The notes under the pieces: model-generated
Database searches by the model: none
Seen by the model: only the letters and a program-made list of their open reading frames with translations
Told to the model about the DNA's origin: nothing
Made by a program: the position numbers and the translations under genes
DNA from: Pseudoxanthomonas sp. Root630
GTDB lineage: Bacteria; Pseudomonadota; Gammaproteobacteria; Xanthomonadales; Xanthomonadaceae
DNA length: 64,000 nt
Reading direction: 5' to 3'
Assembly: GCF_001427585.1 (NCBI RefSeq)
Contig: NZ_LMGY01000001.1
Location: forward strand, 187,270-251,269
In this document: positions 7,885 through 15,986 of the stretch, one piece after another
How the letters are laid out: every line of letters starts with the position of its first letter
Position numbering within the stretch: the first letter of the stretch is position 1

Positions 7885-8451
7885 ATGCAAAACGCCGCCA
7901 CGCCCCTGGCCAACCAGCTGCTGATCGCGTCGCCGGCGCTGTCGGATCCGAACTTCGCCCGCAGCGTGGCGTTGATCTGCCAGCACGACGACGAAGGCGC
8001 GATGGGCGTGGTGGTCAACCGACCCTCCGAGTACACGCTGGGCGAAGTGTTGCGGCAGATGAACCTGGAAGCGCAGGATCCGCGCCTGGCCGACCAGATA
8101 GTCCTCGCCGGCGGCCCGGTGCACCCGGAGCGTGGTTTCGTGCTGCATGACGGCCCGCGCGCATGGGAGTCCACGCTGGCCGTGGCAGACGGGCTCTACC
8201 TGACGACCTCCCGCGACATCCTGGAAGCCATGGCGGCCGGCGACGGCCCTGCGCATGCGATCGTCGCGCTGGGCTGCGCGGGCTGGGGCGCCGGGCAACT
8301 GGAATACGAACTGGGCGAGAACAGCTGGCTCACCGCGCCCGCGGATGCCGAGCTGCTGTTCGCGCTGCCGCTGGAGCGGCGCTGGCAGGCGGCCGGCCAG
8401 CGGATCGGCGTGGACATGACGCGCCTGACGGACTACAGCGGCCACGCATGA
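7885..8451 (+). CDS. yqgE: UPF0301 (YqgE/AlgH) family protein
   Basis: The 188-residue protein has the conserved UPF0301 blocks [37 protein letters not shown] and [14 protein letters not shown], plus [16 protein letters not shown]. Function is unsettled, but yqgE and ruvX are neighbours in many proteobacteria. The upstream in-frame ATG at 7876 overlaps the TAGAAT -10 box. The ATG at 7885 lies exactly 7 bases past that box and would be the first transcribed codon, so I use it. This implies a leaderless transcript. Confidence 0.9.
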   Translation: MQNAATPLANQLLIASPALSDPNFARSVALICQHDDEGAMGVVVNRPSEYTLGEVLRQMNLEAQDPRLADQIVLAGGPVHPERGFVLHDGPRAWESTLAVADGLYLTTSRDILEAMAAGDGPAHAIVALGCAGWGAGQLEYELGENSWLTAPADAELLFALPLERRWQAAGQRIGVDMTRLTDYSGHA

Positions 8452-8533
8452 TCGCGCGCCCCGCCCCGCAGACGCCCTCTCCACGGCCACGGGTGCAGGA
8501 TGGGATGCATATGTCCGAACGGAGGCAGATGGC

Positions 8534-8983
8534 ATGAAGCTGGACGGCACCGTACTGGGATTCGACGTGGGCGCCCGCCGCATCGGCGTGGCGGTGGGCA
8601 GCGCCTTCGGCACCGGCGCACGCGCGCTGGCCGTGATCGACGTGCATGGCCATGGGCCTGATTGGCCGGCCATCGACAAGCTGCATGCGGAATGGAAGCC
8701 CGATGGCCTCGTCGTCGGCGACCCCATGACCCTCGATGGCGGCGACCAGCCGATCCGCAAGCGCGCCCATGCGTTCGCGCGCGAACTGCGCCTGCGCTAC
8801 AACCTGCCGGTGGTGCTGGTGGACGAACGCACCAGCTCGGTGGAAGCTTCGCAACGCTTCGCGCTGGATCGCGCGGAAGGGCGCAAGCGCCGCCGCGACG
8901 CCGCCGCGCTGGATGCCGTCGCCGCCGCCGTCATCATCGAACGCTGGCTGGCCGCGCCGCACGACGCGACCCAGTTGACCTGA
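8534..8983 (+). CDS. ruvX: Putative pre-16S rRNA nuclease / Holliday junction resolvase-like YqgF (RuvX)
   Basis: The 149-residue protein carries the RNase H-like N-terminus GTVLGFDVGARRIGVAVGS, the middle strand DGLVVGDPMTLDGGDQP, and LVDERTSSVEA, with acidic residues in DVG, DERTSS and the DAAALDAVAA helix typical of YqgF. The family matures the 5' end of 16S rRNA and was first proposed as a Holliday junction resolvase. It follows yqgE by 82 bases and precedes pyrB by 20, a common order. Confidence 0.93.
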   Translation: MKLDGTVLGFDVGARRIGVAVGSAFGTGARALAVIDVHGHGPDWPAIDKLHAEWKPDGLVVGDPMTLDGGDQPIRKRAHAFARELRLRYNLPVVLVDERTSSVEASQRFALDRAEGRKRRRDAAALDAVAAAVIIERWLAAPHDATQLT

Positions 8984-9003
8984 CTTCTCCCACACGACAC
9001 CCC

Positions 9004-9948
9004 ATGACCCCACAACTCGATTCGGATGGACGCCTGCGGCACCTGCTGACCCTGGAAGGGCTGCCCCGCGAAACCCTGTGCCGGTTGATCGACCGCGCCG
9101 GCCAGATCCGCGACGCGGCGCTGGGCCGCACGCCGCGGCGGACGGTGCTCGACGGCACCACCATCTGCACGCTGTTCTTCGAACCCTCCACGCGCACCCG
9201 CAGCTCGTTCCACATCGCCGCACAGCGACTGGGCGCCGACGTGCTGAACTTCGACGCGTCCACCTCGTCCACCCGCAAGGGCGAAACCGCGCGCGACACG
9301 CTGCGCAACCTCGAGGCGATGGGCGTGCGCGGCTTCATCGTCCGCCACGCGGACGACGGTGCGGTCGCCGCATTGGCGGCCGAAGCGGGCGAAGGCACGG
9401 CCTTGATCAACGCCGGTGACGGCCGCAGCGCGCATCCCACCCAGGGCTTGCTGGACGTGCTGACGCTGCGCCAGGCGAAGGGTCCGGATTTCTCGAAGAT
9501 GAAGGTGCTGATCGTCGGCGACGTGAACCATTCGCGCGTGGCGCGCTCGGACCTGCATGCGCTGCGCACGCTGGGTGCGGGCGAGATCCGCGTGTGCGGC
9601 CCGCGGTCGCTGCTGCCGGACGACGGCACGCTGGCCGGCTGCGAGGTCGGCCAGGATTTCGACGCCATGCTCGACGGCGTGGATGCGGTGATGATGCTGC
9701 GCCTGCAGCGCGAGCGCATGGAAGAAGGGCTGGTGGCCTCGCTGGAGGATTACCACCGCGACTACGGCCTCACCGCCACCCGCCTGACGCGTGCGGCCAA
9801 GGACGCCGTGGTGCTGCACCCCGGCCCGATCAACCGCGGCGTGGAGATCACCGACGAGGTCGCCGATGGCCCGCAGTCGCTGGTGCTGCGCCAGGTGAGC
9901 AACGGCGTGGCCGTGCGCATGGCCGTGCTGGAGACGCTGCTGGGCTGA
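9004..9948 (+). CDS. pyrB: Aspartate carbamoyltransferase catalytic subunit
   Basis: The 314-residue enzyme condenses carbamoyl phosphate with aspartate in pyrimidine synthesis. It shows FFEPSTRTRSSFHIAAQRLGA (carbamoyl-phosphate loop), DTLRNLEAMGVRGFIVRH, DGRSAHPTQGLLD, VLIVGDVNHSRVARS, and the C-terminal HPGPINRGVEI. Length and motifs are those of a complete catalytic chain; no pyrI is seen nearby. The ATG at 9004 is supported by the start of homology. It converges with the GGDEF gene, leaving 17 bases that hold only a short GC hairpin. Confidence 0.96.
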   Translation: MTPQLDSDGRLRHLLTLEGLPRETLCRLIDRAGQIRDAALGRTPRRTVLDGTTICTLFFEPSTRTRSSFHIAAQRLGADVLNFDASTSSTRKGETARDTLRNLEAMGVRGFIVRHADDGAVAALAAEAGEGTALINAGDGRSAHPTQGLLDVLTLRQAKGPDFSKMKVLIVGDVNHSRVARSDLHALRTLGAGEIRVCGPRSLLPDDGTLAGCEVGQDFDAMLDGVDAVMMLRLQRERMEEGLVASLEDYHRDYGLTATRLTRAAKDAVVLHPGPINRGVEITDEVADGPQSLVLRQVSNGVAVRMAVLETLLG

Positions 9949-9965
9949 GGCGCGTCGCGCCGGGG

Positions 9966-11525
9966 TCACTCCTCGGCGGCGACGACGCGGTCCTTGCCGG
10001 CCTGCTTGGCCTGGTACATCGCGCGGTCGGCGCGCGCGAGCAGTTCATCCTGCGATTCGCCCGGCCGCCAACGCGCCACGCCGGCGCTGAAGGTCACCAT
10101 GATGCCGCGCCCATCGTGGATCAGCGGCTTGTGGGCCAGCCGGCCGCGCAAGCGTTCGAGCGTGCCGGTGGCTTCCAGGAAGCTGGTGTCCGGCAGCAGC
10201 AGCACGAACTCCTCGCCACCGAAACGTGCGATCGCATCGCTCGCGCGCAGCGTGGCGCGCGCCATCACCACCACATGGCACAGCGCGGCGTCGCCGCCGA
10301 GGTGGCCGTGGGCGGCGTTGATGTGGCGGAAGTCGTCCAGGTCCAGCATCGCCAGGCTCAAGGTCTGGCCGCTGCGCAGGGCGCGTACCGATTCGCGCTT
10401 GAACAGCTCGTCGAAGCCGCGCCGGTTCAGCGCTTCGGTCAGCTGGTCCACGCGTACCAGTTCGGAGACCGATTGCAGTTCCACTTCCAGGTCGGCGACG
10501 CGTTGTTCGGCCGCTTCCACCTCGCGTCGTGCCTCCAGCAGGCTGTCGCGCGCACGCAGTGCCTGCGCCTGCACGTCGGCGGTGTCCTGCAGGATGTCCT
10601 CCATGCGCTTGCCGAGCTCGGCGATGCTGCGGCTCTCGCGGATGGCCTGCGCGTGGAAGGTGATGCGGTCGTGGTATTCGCCGGTGCTGTTGGCCATGCC
10701 GTCCAGACGCTCGACGAAGGTCACCATCATGTCCTTCATCGAGGCCTTCGATTCGGCCAGCCCCTGCTTCAGCAGGCCCTGCTTGTAGATCACCTCGCGC
10801 AGGCCGGCGCGGGTCTGTTCCAGCGAAGTGCGGTCCAGCGGGCCCGCCAGCAGTTGGCGCACCGCGCCGATCTGGTCCTGCAGCCAGCTGCCGTCCTCGA
10901 TCAGTTCGCCGACGTTCTCCAGCAGCAGGTCGAACAGGCTGCGCATCAGTTCCTGTGCATCGTCGACCTCGTGCGTGCGCACGCCGACCTGGAGGCAGAG
11001 TTCCTTCAGGTCCGCGCCCAGCGGGTCCAACGCCTGCGCGGGTTGCCACTGGCGGACGCGGTCGGCCAGCGCATGCGCCTGCGGCAACAGGGCGGCGTCG
11101 TCGCGCAGCAGGTGTTCGATGCCGCCCGCGAGCAGTTGGTGCAGCAGGTCGCGCAGTTGCTCGGCTTCGCCGGACAACGGCTCGTCCAGGATCGTGCGGA
11201 TGTACTTGTCGATGAGCTGGCGCATCGCGCGGCCATAGCGCGGCCAGTCGCCGTCCGCATGCGCGGACTGCAGGCGCTCGCCCATGCCTTGCAGTTCGCC
11301 CGGCAGGCCGGCGACGCCATGGGCGAAGGCGGAGAGGAGCGCTGCGGGTTCTTCCGCATGGGCGAACAAGGCCTGCAGCTGCGCGCTGCTGATCGCCGGC
11401 CGCGACCGGGCCGTGCCCGTCGTGGTGAGTTCGTGCGATGAGGATGCGGTGGCCTCGCGACGGCGCGACCAAAACCGGCGGAGGCCGCCAGAAATTCCGG
11501 AGTTGTCGTCGGCTACGTCAGCCAT
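9966..11525 (-). CDS. GGDEF diguanylate cyclase with long helical N-terminal region
   Basis: This 519-residue protein has a C-terminal GGDEF domain (about residues 355-515), with active-site RFGGEEFVLLLPD and upstream RASD spaced five residues from it, a typical I-site for product inhibition. It should make cyclic di-GMP. The first 340 residues are helical, with a coiled-coil-like segment rich in Glu/Ala/Arg directly before GGDEF. No membrane span or PAS/GAF signature is visible, so it is probably cytoplasmic and oligomerises through the helices. The layout recalls DgcP-type cyclases, but orthology is uncertain. Confidence 0.9.
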   Translation of the reverse strand: MADVADDNSGISGGLRRFWSRRREATASSSHELTTTGTARSRPAISSAQLQALFAHAEEPAALLSAFAHGVAGLPGELQGMGERLQSAHADGDWPRYGRAMRQLIDKYIRTILDEPLSGEAEQLRDLLHQLLAGGIEHLLRDDAALLPQAHALADRVRQWQPAQALDPLGADLKELCLQVGVRTHEVDDAQELMRSLFDLLLENVGELIEDGSWLQDQIGAVRQLLAGPLDRTSLEQTRAGLREVIYKQGLLKQGLAESKASMKDMMVTFVERLDGMANSTGEYHDRITFHAQAIRESRSIAELGKRMEDILQDTADVQAQALRARDSLLEARREVEAAEQRVADLEVELQSVSELVRVDQLTEALNRRGFDELFKRESVRALRSGQTLSLAMLDLDDFRHINAAHGHLGGDAALCHVVVMARATLRASDAIARFGGEEFVLLLPDTSFLEATGTLERLRGRLAHKPLIHDGRGIMVTFSAGVARWRPGESQDELLARADRAMYQAKQAGKDRVVAAEE

Positions 11526-11665
11526 CGGAAGTCGCTCGCACGGCCATGGGCGGATGCCCGTCAGCCACCAGGGGATGCCGGGTTATCGGCCGGGATCGGC
11601 GGCGGTTGAGGGCGCGATGGCGACCCGGGCCTGCCGCGGTTGCGAAGCGTGACCGGCGCCGCGGC

Positions 11666-11941
11666 TCAGTCGGCGGGCGGGAAGCGGGCCAGGGCTTCTT
11701 CGATGATCGCCAACTGGCCGGCGGCTTCGGCGTTGCCGGCAGCGGCGGCCTTGCGCACCCGGGCGAGGTCCGGGTGGCTGACGATCAACAGCAGGTTGCC
11801 GCAGGTGGGGCAGGCGTAGTCGGTGACGGCGTCGTGCAGTTCCATCGCCATGCCGCGGCTGTCGCCTTCCCAGCCGCAGGGACAGGCCAGCGTGCGTTCG
11901 CGCCAGCCATCGGCGAAATAGTCCTCGACCAGTTCCGACAT
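11666..11941 (-). CDS. Small zinc-ribbon-like protein
   Basis: The 91-residue protein has two cysteine pairs, LACPCGWEG (residues 19-21) and YACPTCGNLL (about 45-48), spaced as in a small treble-clef or zinc-ribbon fold, followed by an alanine-rich helical tail. Function is unknown. It begins 3 bases after the esterase stop codon on the same strand, so the two are probably co-transcribed. The short length and conserved metal-binding pattern argue for a real gene. Confidence 0.7.
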   Translation of the reverse strand: MSELVEDYFADGWRERTLACPCGWEGDSRGMAMELHDAVTDYACPTCGNLLLIVSHPDLARVRKAAAAGNAEAAGQLAIIEEALARFPPAD

Positions 11942-11943
11942 GC

Positions 11944-12747
11944 TCAGCGACCCCGGCGCTGGGCGAACAGCCAGTCCCACATCGGGGCGTAGGCGTAGGT
12001 CGCGTCCCAGCTGTTGTGGTTGGCGTCGGGGAATTCGGTGTAGCGCGCGTCGCGCGCGCCGACGGCCTTCAGCGCGGCATCCATGCGGCGCGACTGCGAG
12101 GGCGGTACCACGTCGTCCTGGCCGCCGTGGAAGATCCACACCGGAACGTCCTTCAGGCGCTGTGCGGTGGCGGCGAACGGGTCGGCCGCATGGCCCACCG
12201 TATGTGCGCGCAGGCCGGGCCGTGCGTCGGTCCAGTCCACGGTGACGCCACCGCAGATCGGCACCAGCGCGGCGAAACGGGTGGGCTGCTGGAGTGCGAG
12301 TTCCCAGGTGCCGTAGCCGCCCATCGACATGCCGGTGAGATAGACGCGCGCGGGGTCGCCCTTGAACTCGCGCAGCGCCGCGTCGAGCGTGGCGAAAGCG
12401 ATCGGGCCGGCATCCTCGGTCCACTCGGTGTCGTCGGGCGCCTGCGGGAACACCACCAGCGCCGGGAAATCCGCTGCGTGCTGGCGCAGGTACGGCCCCA
12501 GGCCCGCCATCGTCTGCTTCACGCCGTCGCTGCCACGCTCGCCGGAACCGTTGAGAAAGAGCACGGTGGGCACTGCGCCGGAGCGGAAGCGGGCGGCGGG
12601 GACGAAGACCTGGTAGCGGTAGGTCTTGCCTTCCAGCGTGACTTCGCGCGAAAGGAATTCGCCGGTCGGGGTCATCGGGGACGTTGTGGCACAGGCAGTC
12701 ATCAGGGTCAGCAGCAGGGCCAGGCAGGCGGTGGCAAGAAAGCGCAT
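11944..12747 (-). CDS. Esterase/prolyl-oligopeptidase-like alpha/beta hydrolase lipoprotein
   Basis: The 267-residue protein begins with a lipoprotein signal peptide, MRFLATACLALLLTLMTAC, with the lipidated Cys at 19. The mature part resembles the PHB-depolymerase/feruloyl-esterase-like group. It has the oxyanion region VLFLNGSGERG, nucleophile motif GMSMGGYGTW, an acidic residue in FHGGQDDVVPP, and catalytic His in FPDANHNSWD. It likely hydrolyses esters in the periplasm or at the outer membrane; the substrate is unknown. Start at 12747 is set by the signal peptide. Confidence 0.85.
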   Translation of the reverse strand: MRFLATACLALLLTLMTACATTSPMTPTGEFLSREVTLEGKTYRYQVFVPAARFRSGAVPTVLFLNGSGERGSDGVKQTMAGLGPYLRQHAADFPALVVFPQAPDDTEWTEDAGPIAFATLDAALREFKGDPARVYLTGMSMGGYGTWELALQQPTRFAALVPICGGVTVDWTDARPGLRAHTVGHAADPFAATAQRLKDVPVWIFHGGQDDVVPPSQSRRMDAALKAVGARDARYTEFPDANHNSWDATYAYAPMWDWLFAQRRGR

Positions 12748-12824
12748 GGCGGTCGCGATGTCGGGGAGCCGGGCGGCAGCATACCCCGTTGTACACGGGA
12801 CAGCGCCGCGTCGTTCTGTGGGTT

Positions 12825-13676
12825 TCAGCGCTTCGGATCGGAGGGAGGCATGTCGTCGCGTACCCGCATGAAGCGGGCGAAACGCGGCAGCCCCGTCGAA
12901 GTGAGGCCGTTGTAGCGGTAGGTCAGCCACGCGCCCACGGGCGGCGGCGTGGCCCGCTGGGCATCGGTGAAGCCCGTACCGATACGGAAGCTGCGTCCTT
13001 CCGGCGTGCGCACCTGCAGGGCTCCCATCACGCCTGCGTACTTGCCTTTGCCGGGCAGGTGCGCGACCACCTGCGCCTCCGCGTCTTCGTGGGGCTTGTA
13101 CTTCAGCAGGTCCTCGCTGCGCCCGGCGCGGTAACGCGCGGTGCCTCGATGCAGCATCAGGCCCTCGCCGCCGACGGCGACCACGCGCGCCAGTTCCGCC
13201 TCCAACTCGGCGGTGGTGTCGAAGCGTCGCTGCGGGATCATCGCCAGGTGCGGGCTGCGCGCGGCCGAGGCCAGGGCGCGCATGCGCACGACGCGCTCGG
13301 CGAACGGCCCCGGGTGCGCCGGCAGGTCGAACGCCATGAAGCGCGCGCCACGCCAGGCCTGCGCATCGGCTCCGACGCGACGGACCAGGGCGTTGATTTC
13401 GTCGAAGCGTCCACGTGCCATCCACAGCTCGCCGTCCATGGGTTCGGCCGGCCACCCGCGGGTGAACCCGTCCGGTGCCGCGATCCGCGCACCGCCACGC
13501 GTCCACAGCGCCCGCCCGTCCCAACGTGCGCGTACGCCATCCAGCTTCTCGCTGACCAGGAACGCCGCGACCGGCACGCCCCCGCGGTACGTGGTCGCCA
13601 GCATCGGATCGGGGGGTGGCGCCGACAGGGCGGACCAGGCCAGCAGGCATAGCAGGGCAGTCAGGAACAGGCGCAT
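12825..13676 (-). CDS. ligE: ATP-dependent DNA ligase with signal peptide (LigE type)
   Basis: From the ATG at 13676 the 283-residue protein starts with a cleavable-looking signal peptide (MRLFLTALLCLLAWSALSA). The ligase core follows: motif I SEKLDGVRARWDG with nucleophile Lys44, MDGELW, motif III FMAFDL, motif IV EGLMLH, motif V LLKYKP, and an OB-fold tail. It lacks the extra domains of replicative ligases, matching minimal LigE enzymes of naturally competent proteobacteria, which are exported. It should seal nicks using ATP, possibly in incoming or extracellular DNA. An in-frame ATG at 13742 would mask the signal. Confidence 0.85.
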   Translation of the reverse strand: MRLFLTALLCLLAWSALSAPPPDPMLATTYRGGVPVAAFLVSEKLDGVRARWDGRALWTRGGARIAAPDGFTRGWPAEPMDGELWMARGRFDEINALVRRVGADAQAWRGARFMAFDLPAHPGPFAERVVRMRALASAARSPHLAMIPQRRFDTTAELEAELARVVAVGGEGLMLHRGTARYRAGRSEDLLKYKPHEDAEAQVVAHLPGKGKYAGVMGALQVRTPEGRSFRIGTGFTDAQRATPPPVGAWLTYRYNGLTSTGLPRFARFMRVRDDMPPSDPKR

Positions 13677-13837
13677 GGCGATGGCGAACAGGGCCGAGGA
13701 AGCGTCAGCCTCGCGTGCGTGGCCGAGTGCCGGCATCGGCACACCTCGCGTCCGTCTATAGGAAAGCGCCCCGTGGCGTGATCGGTCGGGGCAGCAGGAT
13801 CAGCCTCGCCGAGCGGGGGGAACCCGGCGTACCGGGT

Positions 13838-14449
13838 TCAAGGCCGCGTCCAGCACCACGCGATCAGCGCGCTGGCATGCAGGGCCACCATCGCCCAGAA
13901 CGCGGCGCGGTAGCCGGGCTTGCGCGATTTGTGCCGCAGCGTCCGCTGCGCGATCCATGCGCCGGGCCAACCCCCGGCGAGTTCGAGCAGGTGCAGCGTC
14001 GATTCGGGCGTGCGCCAGCGACCGGTCTGCGCCGCATGCTTGTCCAGCGCATAGACGACGAAGGTGATCGCCGATACTCCCAACACGACGAACACCGCTT
14101 CGAATGGAAGCCGATCGCTGCGGATCGCCCAGGCGAGGAACAGTGCGTACAGAGTCACCGCCCCGGCTCCGGCGAGCGGGGAGGCAGTGCGTGGCGCATC
14201 GGTTGCGCGCATGAACGGCTTCGCATGGCGCGCGGCAGGTACGGCCCGGCGTACCGCCCGCGCGCGCCACTTGCCGTCGGGCTGGCGCTGCGCGGTGAAC
14301 TTCACCATTTCACCGACCTCGGGCCGACGACCCTCGAGCCGGTAATCGCGGACGTGGAAGAACACCCGGGCCGGCTCGCCATCGAGCGGAGCGATGAAGC
14401 CGAAGCCGCGGTCGTCGTTCCATTCGCCGACCTTGCCGAGTCGCTCCAT
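13838..14449 (-). CDS. Cold-shock domain fused to DUF1294 membrane domain
   Basis: Residues 1-65 form a cold-shock-like nucleic-acid-binding domain (GKVGEWNDDRGFGFIAPLDGE, with RVFFHVRDY corresponding to RNP2). The C-terminal 110 residues are DUF1294, with hydrophobic spans ALFLAWAIRS and FVVLGVSAITFVVYALDKHAA and the family motif LELAGGWPGAWIAQRTLRHK. This CSD-DUF1294 fusion is a known architecture of unknown function that links RNA/DNA binding to the inner membrane. It lies 9 bases after the mgtE stop on the same strand. Confidence 0.88.
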   Translation of the reverse strand: MERLGKVGEWNDDRGFGFIAPLDGEPARVFFHVRDYRLEGRRPEVGEMVKFTAQRQPDGKWRARAVRRAVPAARHAKPFMRATDAPRTASPLAGAGAVTLYALFLAWAIRSDRLPFEAVFVVLGVSAITFVVYALDKHAAQTGRWRTPESTLHLLELAGGWPGAWIAQRTLRHKSRKPGYRAAFWAMVALHASALIAWCWTRP

Positions 14450-14458
14450 GCGCGGCTC

Positions 14459-15820
14459 TCAGTGCAGCAGGATCAGCGTCGCCAGGCCGAGGAAGCAGAA
14501 GAAGCCCATCACGTCGGTGACCGCGGTGACGACGACGGTGCCGGCGACGGCGGGGTCGATGTTCATGCGCTTCAACAGCAGCGGCAGCAGTACGCCGGCG
14601 GTGGCGGCGGCGCAGAAGTTGAGCACCAGCGCCATCGCGATCACCAGCGACAGCATCGGGCTGCGGAACCACAGGAACGCGATCAGGCCGACGATGCCGC
14701 CGATCAGCACGCCGTTGATCAGCGCCACGCGCAGTTCCTTCCACCACAGGATGCGCGCGTTGCTGGCGCCCACCTGGCCCAATGCGAGGCCGCGCACCAT
14801 CAACGTCAGCACCTGCACGGCGGCGTTGCCGCCGATGCCGGCGACGATGGGCATCAGCACGGCCAGCGCAACGATCTTCTCGAGGGTAGCATCGAACTCC
14901 TTGATGACCGTCGCCGCCATGAACGCAGTGAACAGGTTGATGCCCAACCACACCACGCGGCCGCGCACGGCGCGCTTGACCGGCGAGAACAGGTCCTCGT
15001 CCTCATCCAGGCCGGCGGCGCCCAGCGCCTGGTGCTCGGCCTGCTCGCGGATGATGTCGACCACGTCATCGATGGTGATGCGGCCGAGCAGGATGTTGTT
15101 GTCGTCCACCACGGGGGCGGAAACCCAGTCGTGGTCGGAGAACTGGCGCGCGACTTCCTGCGCGCTCTCGCCCACGTCGATGGCCGGCTGCTCGTCGTCG
15201 ATCAGCCGGTTGATGGGCGTGGTGTCCTCGTGCGTGACCAGCGCGGCCAGCGGCACGCGACCGAGGTACTGGTGGCGGCGGCTGACCACGTACAGGTGGT
15301 CGGTGTGGTCCGGCAGTTCGCCGCGCAGGCGCAGGTAACGCAAGACGACGTCGACGTTGACGTCGGCGCGCACGGTGACCACGTCCGGGTTCATCAGGCG
15401 GCCGGCGGTGTCCTCCGCGTACGACAGCACCTGTTCCAGGCGCTCGCGGTTCTCGCGGTCCATCGACTTGAGGACTTCGTCGATGACGGTGTCGGGCAGG
15501 TCCTCGACCAGGTCCGCGAGATCGTCGATGTCGAGGTCCTCGACCGCGGCGACGATCTCGTCGGTGTCCATGTCCGCCAGCAGGCTCTCGCGCACCTCGT
15601 CGCCGACGTGCACCAGCACCTCGCCGTCGTCCTCCGGATCGACCAGGCCCCAGACCACTTCGCGCTTGCCCGGCGGCAGCGATTCCAGCAGGTTGCCGAT
15701 CTCCGCGGGCGACAAGGTATTGACCAACCGGCGCACGGGCCCCAGCCGACCGCTGTCGAGCGCGTCGGAGAGCAGGCGCAACTGGCGTGCGGTCTTGTCG
15801 TGGCGGATGGTCTCGACCAT
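14459..15820 (-). CDS. mgtE: Magnesium transporter MgtE
   Basis: The 453-residue protein has the complete MgtE layout: an N-terminal helical superfamily domain rich in acidic residues (about 1-125), paired CBS domains (about 130-260; LMNPDVVTVRADVNVD and SAPVVDDNNILLGRITIDD), a plug helix, and five membrane spans. The pore region is AVLMPIVAGIGGNAAVQ. It is a dimeric Mg2+-gated channel in the inner membrane. It is last in the run hpf-hprK-rapZ-PTS-mgtE, but the 166-base gap with a repeat suggests its own promoter. Confidence 0.96.
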   Translation of the reverse strand: MVETIRHDKTARQLRLLSDALDSGRLGPVRRLVNTLSPAEIGNLLESLPPGKREVVWGLVDPEDDGEVLVHVGDEVRESLLADMDTDEIVAAVEDLDIDDLADLVEDLPDTVIDEVLKSMDRENRERLEQVLSYAEDTAGRLMNPDVVTVRADVNVDVVLRYLRLRGELPDHTDHLYVVSRRHQYLGRVPLAALVTHEDTTPINRLIDDEQPAIDVGESAQEVARQFSDHDWVSAPVVDDNNILLGRITIDDVVDIIREQAEHQALGAAGLDEDEDLFSPVKRAVRGRVVWLGINLFTAFMAATVIKEFDATLEKIVALAVLMPIVAGIGGNAAVQVLTLMVRGLALGQVGASNARILWWKELRVALINGVLIGGIVGLIAFLWFRSPMLSLVIAMALVLNFCAAATAGVLLPLLLKRMNIDPAVAGTVVVTAVTDVMGFFCFLGLATLILLH

Positions 15821-15926
15821 TCGGTACTCCGGAATGGGGCCGATCCGTCAGGCGGATGCGACCGGGGCATCAAGCGTTCATTCCGCCATTATCGCCCGGC
15901 CTGCGATTTATGGACACCCTGCAGAA

Positions 15927-15977
15927 GTCGCGATGAGGCACCTGCGGTGGTCGATCGCGACTGACGTCGCTCCCACA
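15927..15977. repeat. Xanthomonad-type REP element between ptsI and mgtE
   Basis: GTCGCGAT (15927-15934) and ATCGCGAC (15954-15961) form a perfect 8-bp inverted repeat around a 19-base loop, followed by TGACGTCGCTCCCAC. On the other strand this reads GTGGGAGCGACGTCAGTCGCGA, a familiar extragenic repeat of this family. It sits just after the ptsI stop codon and could stabilise the transcript end. Confidence 0.65.
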
Positions 15978-15986
15978 ACGGAAGGA

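Noticed and set aside
9950-9962. GGCGCG-T-CGCGCC between pyrB and the GGDEF gene as a terminator
   Set aside because: Loop of one base and no T-run; too short to call.
9594-11441. 615-codon open frame opposite the GGDEF gene
   Set aside because: Antisense shadow of a protein with clear catalytic motifs; starts inside pyrB and has no SD.
13616-15964. 782-codon open frame opposite mgtE and the CSD-DUF1294 gene
   Set aside because: Product is His/Gln/Asp/Val-rich and follows the complement of MgtE; no domain.
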